A DNA stretch of 22,229 nucleotides from Kipferlia bialata (GCA_003568945.1 BDIP01000301.1:1-22229); one strand, 5' to 3'. Positions 10,703-21,499 are shown, counted from the first letter of the stretch. Program-made: numbers and translations. Notes: generated by a model from the letters alone, not told the origin.

Positions 10703-13622
10703 ATGGGCGATGCCCATGAGTCAGAGGATGCGCATGTACCGTCTGGTCCCCATCAGAAGAGACTGAAGGGGCAGAAGGGGCAGAAGGGGCAGAAGGGTAG
10801 GGGGTGGAGGGGGCACACACCGAAGCAGAGAAGGTACCCTTGGTTGACATGTCATACATCCTGTTACATAACCCAGTGCATATGTCAAGACTACATGCCG
10901 TCATGGATACAAGCACCACGGTTAGTTAATACGCACACAAGTGGAATCCCCCCTCCCCCCCGACTCCAGTACTCACCCTTCCGCAAGTGTCTCCTTTAGG
11001 CCTCTGGTCCGTGGTTCCACAGCGCATTTCACACCCTCTCCTCCCCGGGTTTACACCCTGAAGAGTTACCAGAAGGAATTGGTTGCCAAGGTACGAGGTG
11101 TATATACAGTCATCCCACAGTATTACTGCTTGAGTGACCGATCCACAATGTGATCAGTGGTGTCTGTAGGGTCTTCTTTCTCTTACTCTTGTCATAACTA
11201 TATTATACCAGACTCTACATCCCTTCCCACCACAGTACATCCTATGACTCTATGTATCTCTCCTTATTCTCTCTCTTGCCCTGATTCTCCTCCCTTCTTC
11301 TGTGTTGCTGACCCTGTCTCCCACACCTAGGCCTCATGGCACTCTCTCCATAGACCCTCTGTCATGTATATATACATCTATACTGTACACTCACCCCAGG
11401 CCATGTCCCACGAGGGTGCCTCCCTGGTGTCTCTGCCCACAGGCACCGGCAAGACATTTGTGGCAGCGGAGTGGATACACAGACGCATGGAGAGGGTGTA
11501 CCAACAGTGTGACACCCAGACTGACATACCCTCTAGACCCACACCCTCTAGGGTGGCATGGTTCCTGGTGCCCACAGAGGCACTCGCACAGCAGCAGGTG
11601 GGGGTGTTACAGAGGAAAACATGAATATTGAATGCATAGTGTACAACACTTTCCCCTCCCCCACCCCAGGCTAGTGCCCTCCGAGACTACTACCTGTGCA
11701 CCGGTGGGTACAGTGTGTGCCACCTACAGCACATGGGGGATGGGCCCCACCTGGAGTCTGTTCTGGCTGCACATGATGTGGTTGTGTGCACAGCTGGTAC
11801 CCTCTGCAACATACTCAGTCTGCCCCGGTACAGACAGGTGTGCGTGTCCCTACCCCAGTGTATAGGGGTTGTGTTTGACGAGGTGCATCAGCTGAGGGGC
11901 CAGAGTGATATGGCCCTCATAGCTGAGGCCCTGGCAGCAGAGGCCTCCCCCTCCCCTGTCCTGGGTCTGTCTGCCACCCCCGCTGTATCATTCTCAGCTG
12001 ATGCCACGAGGGTGTCCATACAGACACTCACACAGTCATTAAGGGCTAGGGTGCTGGTATGTGAGGAGGGGGAGAGCGCTGAGGAGCTGGCCTCTGTTTC
12101 TCAGAGTGTCTCCATCACCAGAGTATATCCATCGTGTCCTCTCATGCCTTATGAACATGTGCATATGAGAGAGGGCCTACCTGCGCTGCAGTATCTGAGT
12201 ACCCTACCCCCTCTGATACCTGAGTCTGACACTGGTACCCTGGTGTCAGTCGTACGGGCTCTAAGGGACTTAAGGTGATTGTTCCCTTCTGTATGTATAG
12301 AGTACTGATCAGTCTTGACACTGTACCGTATGGGCGTTACGTTCTATCGTCACCCCAGGTCTGCCGTGACCTCTCTGTTTCCCCAAATATGCATGTCTAT
12401 TATGCAGCACAGTGTAAGCAGGGTGTGTATTGGGACTACCAATGGAACTCAGAGTACAGACACAGAGACAGGGAGAGAGGTCGGGTCCAGTGTTGTGGCC
12501 GCCTCGTCACTATTGGGAGAGGGGCAACTGCTGTACTTCTGTGAGACCCAGGTGGAGGCATTGCTGGCCAGCTGCTGCTTCAATGCTCTAGGTGAGATAT
12601 GAAAGAGCAGCCCCAATGTGTATATCGTGATAATGATGGATTTCGTCCACAAGTGATAGAACTACTTCATCCACCCTCACGCTCCAGGCATAACCTCCTC
12701 CTATATAGTTGGTAAGGCTCCCCGCAGGTCCTTCACTGCCCTGTCCTCTGCACTTGGCCTACCCCCTCAGTCCACGGCATCTGTGTTAGACAGACTGCAG
12801 AGTGGGGTATTGAGGGTGCTGTGCAGCACACCGGTGGGCAGGGAGGGCATCGATGTACAGTCACTCACCAGGGTGGTGTTGCCATGCCAGGTGGGTCATC
12901 TGATGGATATACTGGTGGTGTATGTATAATATTATATATACTGTATATGTATATACCCACCCCAGGTGCAGCACCCCGAGCACTGGCAGCAGGCCATTGG
13001 TAGGGCTAGGCAGAGGAATAGCCAGGTGTATGTGATGGTCAATAGGGACACGGACAACGTGTCCCTTGCGGTGCAGTCTCTGACAGACATGTCACAGCAC
13101 ATACTGTCAATTGGTAGACAGGGCGAGCTCGGTCATGACAGGGACAACACCAATCCTAAGTCATGTGGCAGCCCTAACTCTGATCCTGCTGTCCGTATTG
13201 GCACCAAAGTTGTTGAGCTGAACCCCCGCACTGTATCGCAGTGTGTCAATGAGATGGTGGGCAAGGCTCCGGGTCTATTCCCCGGTGTCACCAGGTCCAA
13301 GGACTGTGTGGGACATGCAGAGCAGTCATCCACCCAGCCACCCCTGTGGAGAGTCACTGCATGCATATGTGGGTGTGAGGGTGAGGGTGTGGCTCCCAGG
13401 AAGGCTGCTGCCTCTAACCATGCCCTGGTAGATGCACTGGTCAATGCCCTAGATGCTGGATGCATACCAAGGGAGGTGGCACACTTGGATATGCCGCAGG
13501 GACACACCGAGGAAGGGGAACAGGAGAGTGCTGCTGAGGCAGGAGGTCCTTCTTCTCCAGATGCATTTGGTGATGGAAGGTTTGACTTGAATGACTTGTT
13601 AACACATCTTCCATTTCCTTGA
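10703..13622 (+). CDS. Dicer-like helicase with DUF283, no RNase III
   Basis: Seven exons: 10703-10833, 11000-11090, 11400-11597, 11670-12274, 12359-12591, 12688-12890 and 12966-13622. All phases close to 706 codons including TGA. Superfamily 2 helicase motifs appear in order: LKSYQKELV before motif I, Walker A PTGTGKT (87-93), Ia FLVPTEALAQQQ (to 140), DEVH box (210-213), LSATP (240-244), motif IV-like LLYFCET, motif V TPVGREGID (467-475) and motif VI QAIGRAR (496-502). The DExH box and the QxxGRAR motif place it with the Dicer/RIG-I helicases, which translocate on dsRNA. Residues about 563-658 (VVELNPRTVSQCVNEM, then PLWRVTACI, then APRKAAASNHALVDALVNAL) match the pattern of the Dicer dimerisation domain DUF283. 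No PAZ, RNase III or RIG-I C-terminal domain follows. The N-terminus has a basic Gly-Gln-Lys repeat. Likely role: RNA silencing or dsRNA handling, perhaps with a separate RNase III. Confidence 0.8.
10768..10796 (+). repeat. 9-bp coding repeat, (GQK)3
   Basis: Three tandem copies of GGGGCAGAA in exon 1 of the helicase gene encode a Lys-Gly-Gln repeat beside KRLK. This makes a basic, flexible N-terminus that could bind RNA or act as a nuclear signal. Confidence 0.75.
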
Positions 13623-13852
13623 CACTACAATCTTCATAGCGTAAACGGAACCCACTGTTATCCGTTATAGAGGTCTGTGTAGACTTTGTGTGATTTATCG
13701 AGTTGTTTTTGCTTCTTTAGCAAGAATAAGGGTTGATTATAAACCAAAAACGTGAAAGGGGTGTTGTCGCGAATTCAGCTTTCTGTCTCATACAGTGAGT
13801 GCCGCAATAGGCCCTGTGAGTGTGAGAGTGTGCTGGGCCTCCAGGGCAACAC
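13623..13852. other. Intergenic region, helicase end to CEP95-like start
   Basis: 230 bp between two same-strand genes, holding a terminator/polyadenylation region and the next promoter. An inverted repeat AACGGA (near 13643) and TCCGTT (near 13660) is visible, and the CCGTTATA half resembles a Myb core. No coding potential or RNA gene was seen. Confidence 0.4.
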
Positions 13853-16800
13853 ATGATATGCGGCGTGATAGTGACTCGAGCCGGTGTGAAGCCTCGGTCC
13901 ATCGTGCTTGAGGTTGATGCCGCAAAGGGCACCATCACAGCTGAGCTGGTGTCCAACAGACTGAGGCAGACCACCGCTGTGCCTATCCCAGCTGTCTCCA
14001 TACCCACAGATGTGTTGGGGTCCCCAGGTGTCCATCTACTGCATGTCAACGCCGACCCCGTGACTCTGTGCATGCTAAGTAGTGAGGTACCCAAGGGCCT
14101 GGTCTCAGAGGTGGCCTCTCTCAAGTGCAGCGTGTCCTGTGCGTGCTTTATACTACTACTGAGGTCCCTGTCCATCCAGAACATCCCTGCCATCGACAAT
14201 GTGGCTCTGATCTCCCCTGCCTCCCTGCTGTTGTTATTGGGGTCTCTGTCTGGGACAGGTCCCATGGCCACTGAGGCACCCACCACACACAGGGGCAGGA
14301 TGCACAACGCCACGCTGCTGCTAGACACCCTGCAGGGCATACTGGGCCCAGAGGTCTCGCTGAAGCACATCGATACCCAGGTGAGGGTCACTTCATATAT
14401 ATGTCCTGTAGAGTATACTGCTATATGATCTGCAGTTCCGAGGTGGGGGGGGGGGGGAGTTACACGTAGTATGACGGTCACTCCCTCCCCTCTCTCCAAG
14501 AGTGACACTCCAATATTCTCTCTTCTCCCCATACCTCATCTTCTCTCTGTCTCACCCCCCAGGCCCTGTGTTCCCGTCATCCCTTTGCCATACTGTGTGC
14601 ATTCGACATAGTGTACTCTCTGTTCCATGGACGGTTCCCAGACCTGCCCCAGCTACCAGAGTACAGGTGTGGCCGTGTGGATACTCTTTACTCATGAGTG
14701 TGTGATAGTTATATACCCCCTATACTCAATTACATACTCCAGGTATGTATTTACATTATATTTACACGTCAGTGTATGATATGCCCCTATATATGAAGTC
14801 TCACCCCAGTGCCGCTGAGTTCACGTACATAGCCAAGTCTCAGCTGGCACCATCAGGAGAGGGGGAGAGAGGGGAGAGGAGGGAGAGGAGAGCACGTACA
14901 CCCCGCAGGGGAGACAAAGGGCGTAGGGATACCACCCATACCCCTCGGTCACCGAGGGCGGGTAGGGAGACACGGCGGCGAACCCTGACCCCCCGCACCA
15001 CTGACAGTCAGAGTGTGAGGCAGAGGCACAGCACCAGAGTCAGACATGGGGGGCATGGGAGGCATGGGAGGCATGGGAGAGAGAGTCTGGAGAGGGTGGC
15101 CAGGCGGTCCAGGTCTGTGTCTCTGCCTAGGGCAGGGTCGAGGGGCAGGGGTGGCAGAAGGGGGGGTAGGGCGTACAGGGGTGTACGTGATAGGTCCCAG
15201 TCTGCCTCTGTCCACAGGCCTAGCATGGGTAGGGGGAGGGGTAGGGAGTCGCCCTCCCTGCCCCGGGGTGCCAGACGGTCCCAGTCCCTCAGACCCCACT
15301 CAGCCAGGGTCAGTGGGTCGAGGGAGAGAGGGAGGGGGGCAGTGCGTGGCCGGAGGAGTGTCTCCCAGGGCAGGGAGTCTCTATCCCTGCGGCGTAGGAG
15401 GCCCCTCTCTCACTCAGCCAGAGGGGAGGGGGAGAGGTTCTCTGGCAGGAGTGTGTCTCTATCCAACCCGATGAGGAGGGGAGAGAGGAGCAAGAGCAGG
15501 GGGAGGGGTAGACGGGGTAAGCCTCGCAGGCGTGTCCGGCGTACTCTGCATATGCCTGAGGGTGAGGGTCTGATGGATGCGCACCATGCTGTGACAGGGC
15601 AGAGGAGGGGGGGAGACATGCCGTCTCTGCCTGTCCTGAGGGATGTACTAGTAAGGGGGAGCAGGGGGGAGAGAGAGAGAGAGAGGAGGGACAAGGTGAG
15701 CATGAGTGTGGAGAGTGCTGCTGGGCTAGGGGGTCAGACGGTGGATGCACCAGCCAGTGATGCTGAGGGGGGGCACTCCCAGTCGCCTGAGGCACAGGAC
15801 CTGTTCTCAGCTCATCCCTTACCAGCAGAGGCATCCATCAGGTAGGGGTGGATTGGGTATAAGAGTATTGTGATACTCTCATCGTGTCAGTACTCATATG
15901 CCGAGACCCTTACTGCAGCATTGCAGGTATCAGTGTCATCTGTCAGTATCCAACACTCTCTGTATTGTCAGTATGTGTGAGTCTTATGTAAAGTATCATA
16001 CGCATATGTACATGTACGTGTTCAGACCCCAGGGCCCTGTGGGGTGAGACCACCACCCAGGTCAGAAGGCAGGGGGAGAGGGAGAGAGAGAGAGAGAGAG
16101 AGCGGTCGGTGTCCCTAGCCAGGTCCAGGTCACCCTCCCAGCCACTCACACACGCAGAGAAGGTTCGACATCTACATACATACTCACACATACATGTTCA
16201 TTTGTTCATTCATATACCTTATGCTACCTCTCCCCTCTGACCCCCCAGGTCCAGCGAGCCAAGGACAGACGCATGCAACAGGACGTGGCCAGGTACAGGA
16301 AGAGTCTGCTGCTGGCCAGACAGAGTGCGGCTGAGCACCTGTACACATCACTCCTGAGGGAGGGGCTCAAGGTACAGAGTATATATATGTATGTATATAT
16401 ATATATACTGAGGGAGGGGCTCAAGGTATCGTCTATTGTTATATGTATATACCCTGAGGGAGGGGCACAAGATGTGTTGCATGTTGTAACATAATGGTAG
16501 AATAGGTTGGAATATGTTTAGGATATGTGTCATAAATTTCTGCGGGTGAGGGGGCTCCAGGTGTTTTGGATGGAATGTTGATGCCAGTCCCACTCATCTC
16601 TCACACCCTCAGGTTGAGCGGCAGAACCTTGTGGACGAGGCCCACTGGTACAAGGATGAGTATGAGGAGAGGGAGAGAGAGACCCGGGTCAAGAAGGAGG
16701 CAGAGACCAAGAGAGAGAGCGACATCCTCAACATGCTACAGGAGACGGTGGAACAGGCCAGGTGGGTATTAGTATGACGGTTCAACGATACATCTTCTAT

Positions 16801-17381
16801 TTGGTAGTGCACAAGATAGGTATCCATAAGTATGTGTGTACCCTGACCCCTTAGGAAGGAGAAGAGACAGGCCGAGAAGGAGGCCATCAGGGCAGAGAGA
16901 GAGAGGGCAGCTGAGCTCAGGAGGCAGTCTGACCTGAGGAGGAGGGACTTTGTGTCTCGCATGTCAGGGATGGACATGGGGGACGTGCCCCCGCTGCCTA
17001 GGTATGTGGGTGATCATGTGGGTGTAGCTCAAGTATATAATCATTACCCACCTCCTCCCTAACCCCCAGGGTGCGTGATGTGAGTGATGCTGTTCTTAAC
17101 AGACTCAAGGAGTATAGGTTGGCAGAGACACTCCTGCCAAGGTACCGGGTGTTGGGTGCATACGATTCCGTAAAATGCTTCAGTCTCAACATCGATTGTC
17201 GCTCCTATACATCTCCCCCACCCCCAGGTATGTGCAGCAGTCTGTCCTCCCCGAGCTTCCCTCCATATCCCACCCCCGTGCATCCAGCAGAAGGCACACC
17301 CTGTCCCCACATAGACCCAGGCGGGACAGGGTGGCTGAGTCAGACCACCACATGTACGACGCAGTGGACTGTGACGGATAG
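13853..17381 (+). CDS. CEP95-like NN-CH and coiled-coil protein
   Basis: Nine exons: 13853-14380, 14563-14666, 14810-15841, 16033-16162, 16249-16371, 16613-16761, 16855-17001, 17070-17141 and 17228-17381. They give 813 codons with TAG at 17379-17381. After an unassigned first 95 residues, about 98-205 fits an NN-CH (calponin-homology-like) domain: LLLRSLSIQNIPAID, then LLDTL, VSLKHID and FDIVYSLF, the pattern of CEP95/CCDC45. Residues about 220-575 are strongly Arg/Ser-rich (RRSRSVSLPRAGSRGRGGRR and similar), coded largely by exon 3. Residues about 598-740 form a charged coiled coil (REGLKVERQNLVDEAHWYKD; AEKEAIRAERERAAELRR). CEP95 is a centrosome/basal-body protein, so a flagellar base role is likely. 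IFT54-type proteins share the same layout and remain an alternative. Exon 5 has a duplicated, in-frame donor. Confidence 0.6.
15052..15078 (+). repeat. 9-bp coding repeat in Arg/Ser-rich exon
   Basis: Three tandem copies of GGCATGGGA encode a Gly/His/Arg repeat (HGRHGRHGR-type) inside exon 3 of the CEP95-like gene. It is flanked by GGGA/GAGA-rich sequence, suggesting that this low-complexity region grew by repeat slippage. Confidence 0.8.
16353..16471 (+). repeat. Triplicated exon 5 end with donor in CEP95-like gene
   Basis: The exon 5 end CTGAGGGAGGGGCTCAAG (ending 16371, then GTACAG) recurs at 16408-16425 followed by GTATCG, and a decayed third copy with GCACAAG ends at 16471 and lacks a GT. 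The first two donors are 54 nt apart and the intervening sequence is open in frame. Use of the second donor would add 18 residues and end again in LREGLK. Confidence 0.85.
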
Positions 17382-18114
17382 ATGTGGTAGTGTATTCATG
17401 TTCATGTGTTCATAGGTGTTTGAAAACACTTGCTTGAATGCAAGGCTGTTTCATTATTACAGTGTTGCGACATAGCGATAGGTCAGCTGGCAGTCTCAAA
17501 ATGGCCCATCAGATGTGAATGGCTGAGTATGAATGTGCTCAATATGAATATATTGCTATATATATATATTGCTCACGGAATATACAATAATAATACCCAG
17601 TGCCCAACAAAGAATACCCCAGCACCTATTCAATAATCTACGGCATCTCATCAGTGGATTTCAACAGGCTGAATGCAATTCACTGCTGAAGAAAGTGTAT
17701 GCCAGTCCCAACTAGGAAAGCATGGGATGTAAGAGAATGATGTAAGAGAGATTGTCTCTCATCATCAGATACAGGGTAAGATCGCAAGTAACTACCGTGT
17801 TCACAGGGTTACATACACACATGTTGCATGATGCTAAACGACACAACGTTTCCTCTTCACTGCGCACATGGTGCGTACTGAGAAGAAGACTCTCAGACTC
17901 GGACGAAATCACGACCAGACAGGAAGCAGCTCTCCAATGAATCTGATCACGGAATATAGGACACGGGGCTCTGGGTAAATCATGTCTCGAGAACACGCCA
18001 GAGCTGGCCATGCTCATCCCAAAGGGATCACACAACTGGGAGAGCCAAGTGCCAGCCAGCAGCACAGCTAAATGTACCTGTGCAGGTGCATGATGTATGA
18101 AGCTACACATTGCA
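17382..18114. other. Convergent intergenic region
   Basis: 733 bp between the 3' ends of the CEP95-like (+) and zinc-finger (-) genes. The start holds two overlapping hairpins (17416-17444), and the middle is AT-rich. Near 17726-17760 GATGTAAGAGA is repeated in tandem and then forms a stem, GAGAGA-TTG-TCTCTC (17746-17760). No supported coding exon; a 686-nt minus-strand frame that overlaps the zinc-finger terminal exon in another register is treated as spurious. Confidence 0.45.
17416..17444 (+). terminator. Candidate 3' hairpins after CEP95-like stop
   Basis: GTGTTT-GA-AAACAC (17416-17429) shares its last base with CTTGC-TTGAAT-GCAAG (17429-17444), starting 35 bp after the TAG. In RNA these two stems are mutually adjacent. 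They may mark the 3' end or be chance structure; no polyadenylation signal for this organism is known to me. Confidence 0.3.
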
Positions 18115-19723
18115 CTACAAGCAGTGTCTGAGCATGTGCAGGGGATGGGCTGATGTCCACACCTCAGACTCACACAGCATGCACTTGGCCTTGCCCTTGG
18201 TAGAGGTAGAGGTAGTGGTAGGGGCAGGGGGTGATGCTTCTCCAGCCCCCTCCGCTTCCTCCTCCACACCCTCACCACCCTCTCTGCCACTAGTCCCTGT
18301 GACACAGTCAGAGCCAGACACCGCGACATCAGCTGGTGGGTGCTCTGTCTTGATGTGTGCCAGCAACTCTGACCCACCCCCCACCCACCCACACACACAG
18401 CACCGCACAGAGGGACAGGTCACCCGCGTCACATCCCCAGAGTGCCAGATCTAAGGGGTGAGACACGGGTGGATTGATATGTCTGTAAGGTATATGTATG
18501 TGTATTTAGACATAGGTGTCTGTACCTGGTGCATTGTGATGAGCGGCAGGTACCCCTCGAGGGCATCCACCCTAAGAGACAGAGTATCTGTGCCCATCTG
18601 GGTGTGGTTGTGAGGCCCCCTCCTGTTGAGGTGTATGGGCAGGGTAGACACCTCGAGTGTCTGTCTGAGTGTGTGCAGCAGGGGGTGGGAGTGCATCAGT
18701 CCAGCCACGGTCAGGGCTGACAAGGACAGGCTGGACAGGACAGACCCATAGGACACCCAGGTCCTGAAGGTATCTAGGACAGTGGTGCATGGGTGAGGGG
18801 GGGGGGGGGGATATGGGATACACAACAGATGAGGATAGACACATGGAGAGAGAGTAGATGGGGAAGGCATCGAGCACAATGGGTCATGAGCCAGTGGTAG
18901 GGGTGAAGGGTACACCCCATGTACTTCTCTACGTCATGTCGATGTACCTGCTGTGTCCAATGTAAGGGTGTCCAGTGCCGGGGGTGCCTGATAGTCAGGT
19001 GTCAGTATACAATAGACTATACGATATGGCTACATACAGATACATACCTGTGTGGCCGGTGCCCTGCTGTATATATGACCCAGGACAGGGTGGGACGGGA
19101 CAGGGCCGATCTGAGGTATTAGGGTATGTTCCCAGTATTGAAGAGTTGAGGCAGAAATATATGTAATATACCTAATACAGTGTATTATGGTATATGAAGA
19201 GTAGAACATCTCATAGTGCATTACATATTCATCAACACATTGATTGAGAGTGTATATAGGCTCATGACATAAACAGGTACACACTCCCAGCCTCTTGTAC
19301 AAGGCAAACCAGAACACCACTACCCACCTTGAGAGTGTGTGGGGATGTGATGAGCCTCTTGATCCCTGTGTCTCTGATGCTGAACAGCCTGGGGCACTCC
19401 ACCACCACCACCTCGGTCTGGGTGGATAGCACAACACGTGCAGGCCCCATACCCACCTGGGAGGGGGGGACAGGCACCCCCCCACTCTCTCTGGCAGAGA
19501 GCACAGCCATACCAACCACAGGGAGAGAGAGGGCGTTGGATATGATGGGGGCAGCCTGCTTGAGAGGCACACACACGATGTGCAAAGGGTAGGCAGGAGA
19601 GGCTGGGGTGGCGGGTATGGGGTAGGAGGCGCCAGTCACATAGGCCTCGCACCTATCCAGCAGCCCAGACACAGGGATATGCCCCCCCACATACACCTTC
19701 TGCCCAGGGGTTAGTTCACGCAT
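18115..19723 (-). CDS. Unrecognised protein with two C2H2 zinc fingers
   Basis: Five exons on the minus strand: 19723-19328, 19110-19048, 18987-18948, 18773-18526 and 18450-18115. Phases close to 361 codons with the stop. The first 132 residues look like a compact beta-rich domain (QKVYVGG, LHIVCVPL, VVLSTQTEVVVVE) that I cannot assign. The middle is helical and Leu-rich. At the C-terminus are two finger-like motifs: CCVCGW...ELLAHIKTEH (C-x2-C-x11-H-x4-H) and, as the very last residues, CMLCESEVWTSAHPLHMLRH (C-x2-C-x11-H-x3-H). An acidic Ser/Thr linker separates them. The ATG at 19723 is the first Met of the exon and lies 183 bp from the divergent SNU23 start. The shared promoter hints at co-expression with a splicing gene; function is unknown. 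Confidence 0.6.
19166..19195. repeat. Near-perfect 30-bp palindrome in intron
   Basis: Within intron 1 of the zinc-finger gene (19327-19111), ATATACC-TAATACA-G-TGTATTA-T-GGTATAT pairs along 14 positions with a single bulged T. The core TAATACAGTGTATTA has the one-base centre seen in other palindromes of this window. Confidence 0.7.
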
Positions 19724-19905
19724 GAAAACACCAGTGTAGGAAGGTGACCGGTACCGGTACCGGTCTGTGGGCTGAGTAAAGGGTTCTGGTTGATGGAGAC
19801 AGAAACACAGGTGCTCACCTGTCTAAGTGCATCTCTTCTGGCACTCACCTTGACGTTGACCCTGACCCTATACCCCTGGTACCCTATAGACAGACACATA
19901 GAGAC
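19724..19905. promoter_or_regulatory. Divergent promoter, zinc-finger and SNU23 genes
   Basis: The two start codons are only 182 bp apart, so both promoters lie here. Its clearest element is the 20-bp palindrome at 19746-19765. The part next to the SNU23 start contains a GACGTTGACCCTGACCCTAT stretch (19851-19870). No TATA box was recognised. Confidence 0.55.
19746..19765. promoter_or_regulatory. 20-bp perfect palindrome (ACCGGT triplet)
   Basis: GACCGGTACCGGTACCGGTC is three joined ACCGGT units and is its own reverse complement. It sits 23 bp from the zinc-finger ATG and about 140 bp from the SNU23 ATG. The symmetry and place suggest a binding site for a dimeric regulator. Confidence 0.5.
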
Positions 19906-21463
19906 ATGAGTGCCAGTCAGCAGCAGGCGGCATTCTCGCTGAAGGCCCCCCCTGCTGGGGAGGTACCTGAAGGAGAGGAAGGGGCAGATGCCGAGCAGGC
20001 CAAGATGGACAAGCTGAGGAAGAGGCTGGAGATGACAGGGGAGCCCGAGGAGGGAGGTCCCAAGCGGAGGGGACCCAAGCAGGTGTGGGGTTGGATGCAG
20101 TGGGGTGTTACTAGTGCCAATACCTATAGTGCTCATACTCTATAATGTTAACCATCCCATACATATACACCCACCCCCAGGTGGCAGAGGAGGAGAGGAT
20201 GGTGCTCAAGGCCAGAGACTTCGAGATTGACTTTGACCAGCACATCGGTATGTATGTATATATATATAGTTGTCGGTATTTGTTTCACTTTGTTACACAG
20301 TCATCTCTTGTGTACCATGTGTACACCACGTTCCATCATCATTGCATATATAGAGATGTATTTGTACTTCGATTTCGCTGTGAATGTGTACGTCTCTCTC
20401 TCTCTCTCTCTCTCTCTCCCCCCCCCCAAAAAAAAAAACCCGAAGCATATTGTATATATTATCAGCATCTCTCCTTCTGTGTGCATATCTATCCCAAACA
20501 CCCCCATTCACCCCAGGCCGTGCCGAGGCCCTGTCCCTGGCATCCAGTCAGCAGCACAGCGGAGGATTCAGGTGGGTGTCTATGTGTATGTGCCTTTGTG
20601 AGTATACATACACACATTGTCATCTCAGTGTTTGTATACTACTACGTATTCAGTGTGTTAGCCCTTCTGTCCATCCCTCCCATATCTCCCCCGTTGTCGG
20701 GTGTGACTGTCATATATACATATCACATCTCTCTATACACCCCTCTCACCCCCAGGTGCAAGGTGTGCAGGCTGACCTTCAAGGACAGTGCATCATACCT
20801 GGACCACATCAACTCGGACGAGCGTACGTGGATAAGTCCAAGTATATATATATATACCCAAGACTCTACCCGTAGATGCCTCTCTTATCGTTCTCTTATT
20901 GCCTCTATGGATACATACATGTGTATAGTCCTCACCCCAGACCAGGGTGCTCTTGGTTTCCAGACCACGGTGGAGAGAGTGTCTGCGGAGAAGGTATGTA
21001 TTTGTGTGTGTATCTATATACAATGTATGACACATATGCTGTTTATTGTGTGTGCAGTGCTGATATATGCTGACCTCAGGTCATATCCCGTATGTAGAGA
21101 TCACTTACATGACATATGTATTCTATTACACATATCAATTATACAGTATCCAACCCCCCAGGTCATAGCCCGTGTCTATGATATACCCTATCATTACATA
21201 CGTATACTAGTATTCATTGTCTTTGTATGCTGACCCCTTAGGTCATTGCCCGTATCAAGTACCACGCCAACCGGAAGAGGAAGGGCAAGACACTCGAGAG
21301 GAAGCTGAAGCAGATCAGGTGGGTGGATAGTGTATATATATGTATATCTATACATATAGATGTATATATATGTATGCTCAAGCAGATCAGGTGGGTGGAT
21401 GTATGGATATATATACAGGTATATATATACATATATACAGATAGGTGTGTATATATATATACT

Positions 21464-21499
<36 letters not shown>

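Noticed and set aside
15046-15474. 142-codon Gly-rich frame on + inside the Arg/Ser-rich exon
   Set aside because: It is a shifted reading of the same repeats; the Arg/Ser frame continues in phase from exon 2 into exon 4.
17712-18398. 228-codon minus-strand frame overlapping the zinc-finger terminal exon
   Set aside because: It reads the same strand in another register, is rich in Pro-Leu repeats from low-complexity DNA, and competes with an exon that carries clear C2H2 motifs and closes in phase.
20145-21233. 362-codon continuous frame on + across SNU23 introns
   Set aside because: Exon 3 lies in a different frame, and the long opening comes from stop-poor TA and CT repeats. Splicing of the SNU23 exons explains the coding sequence better.
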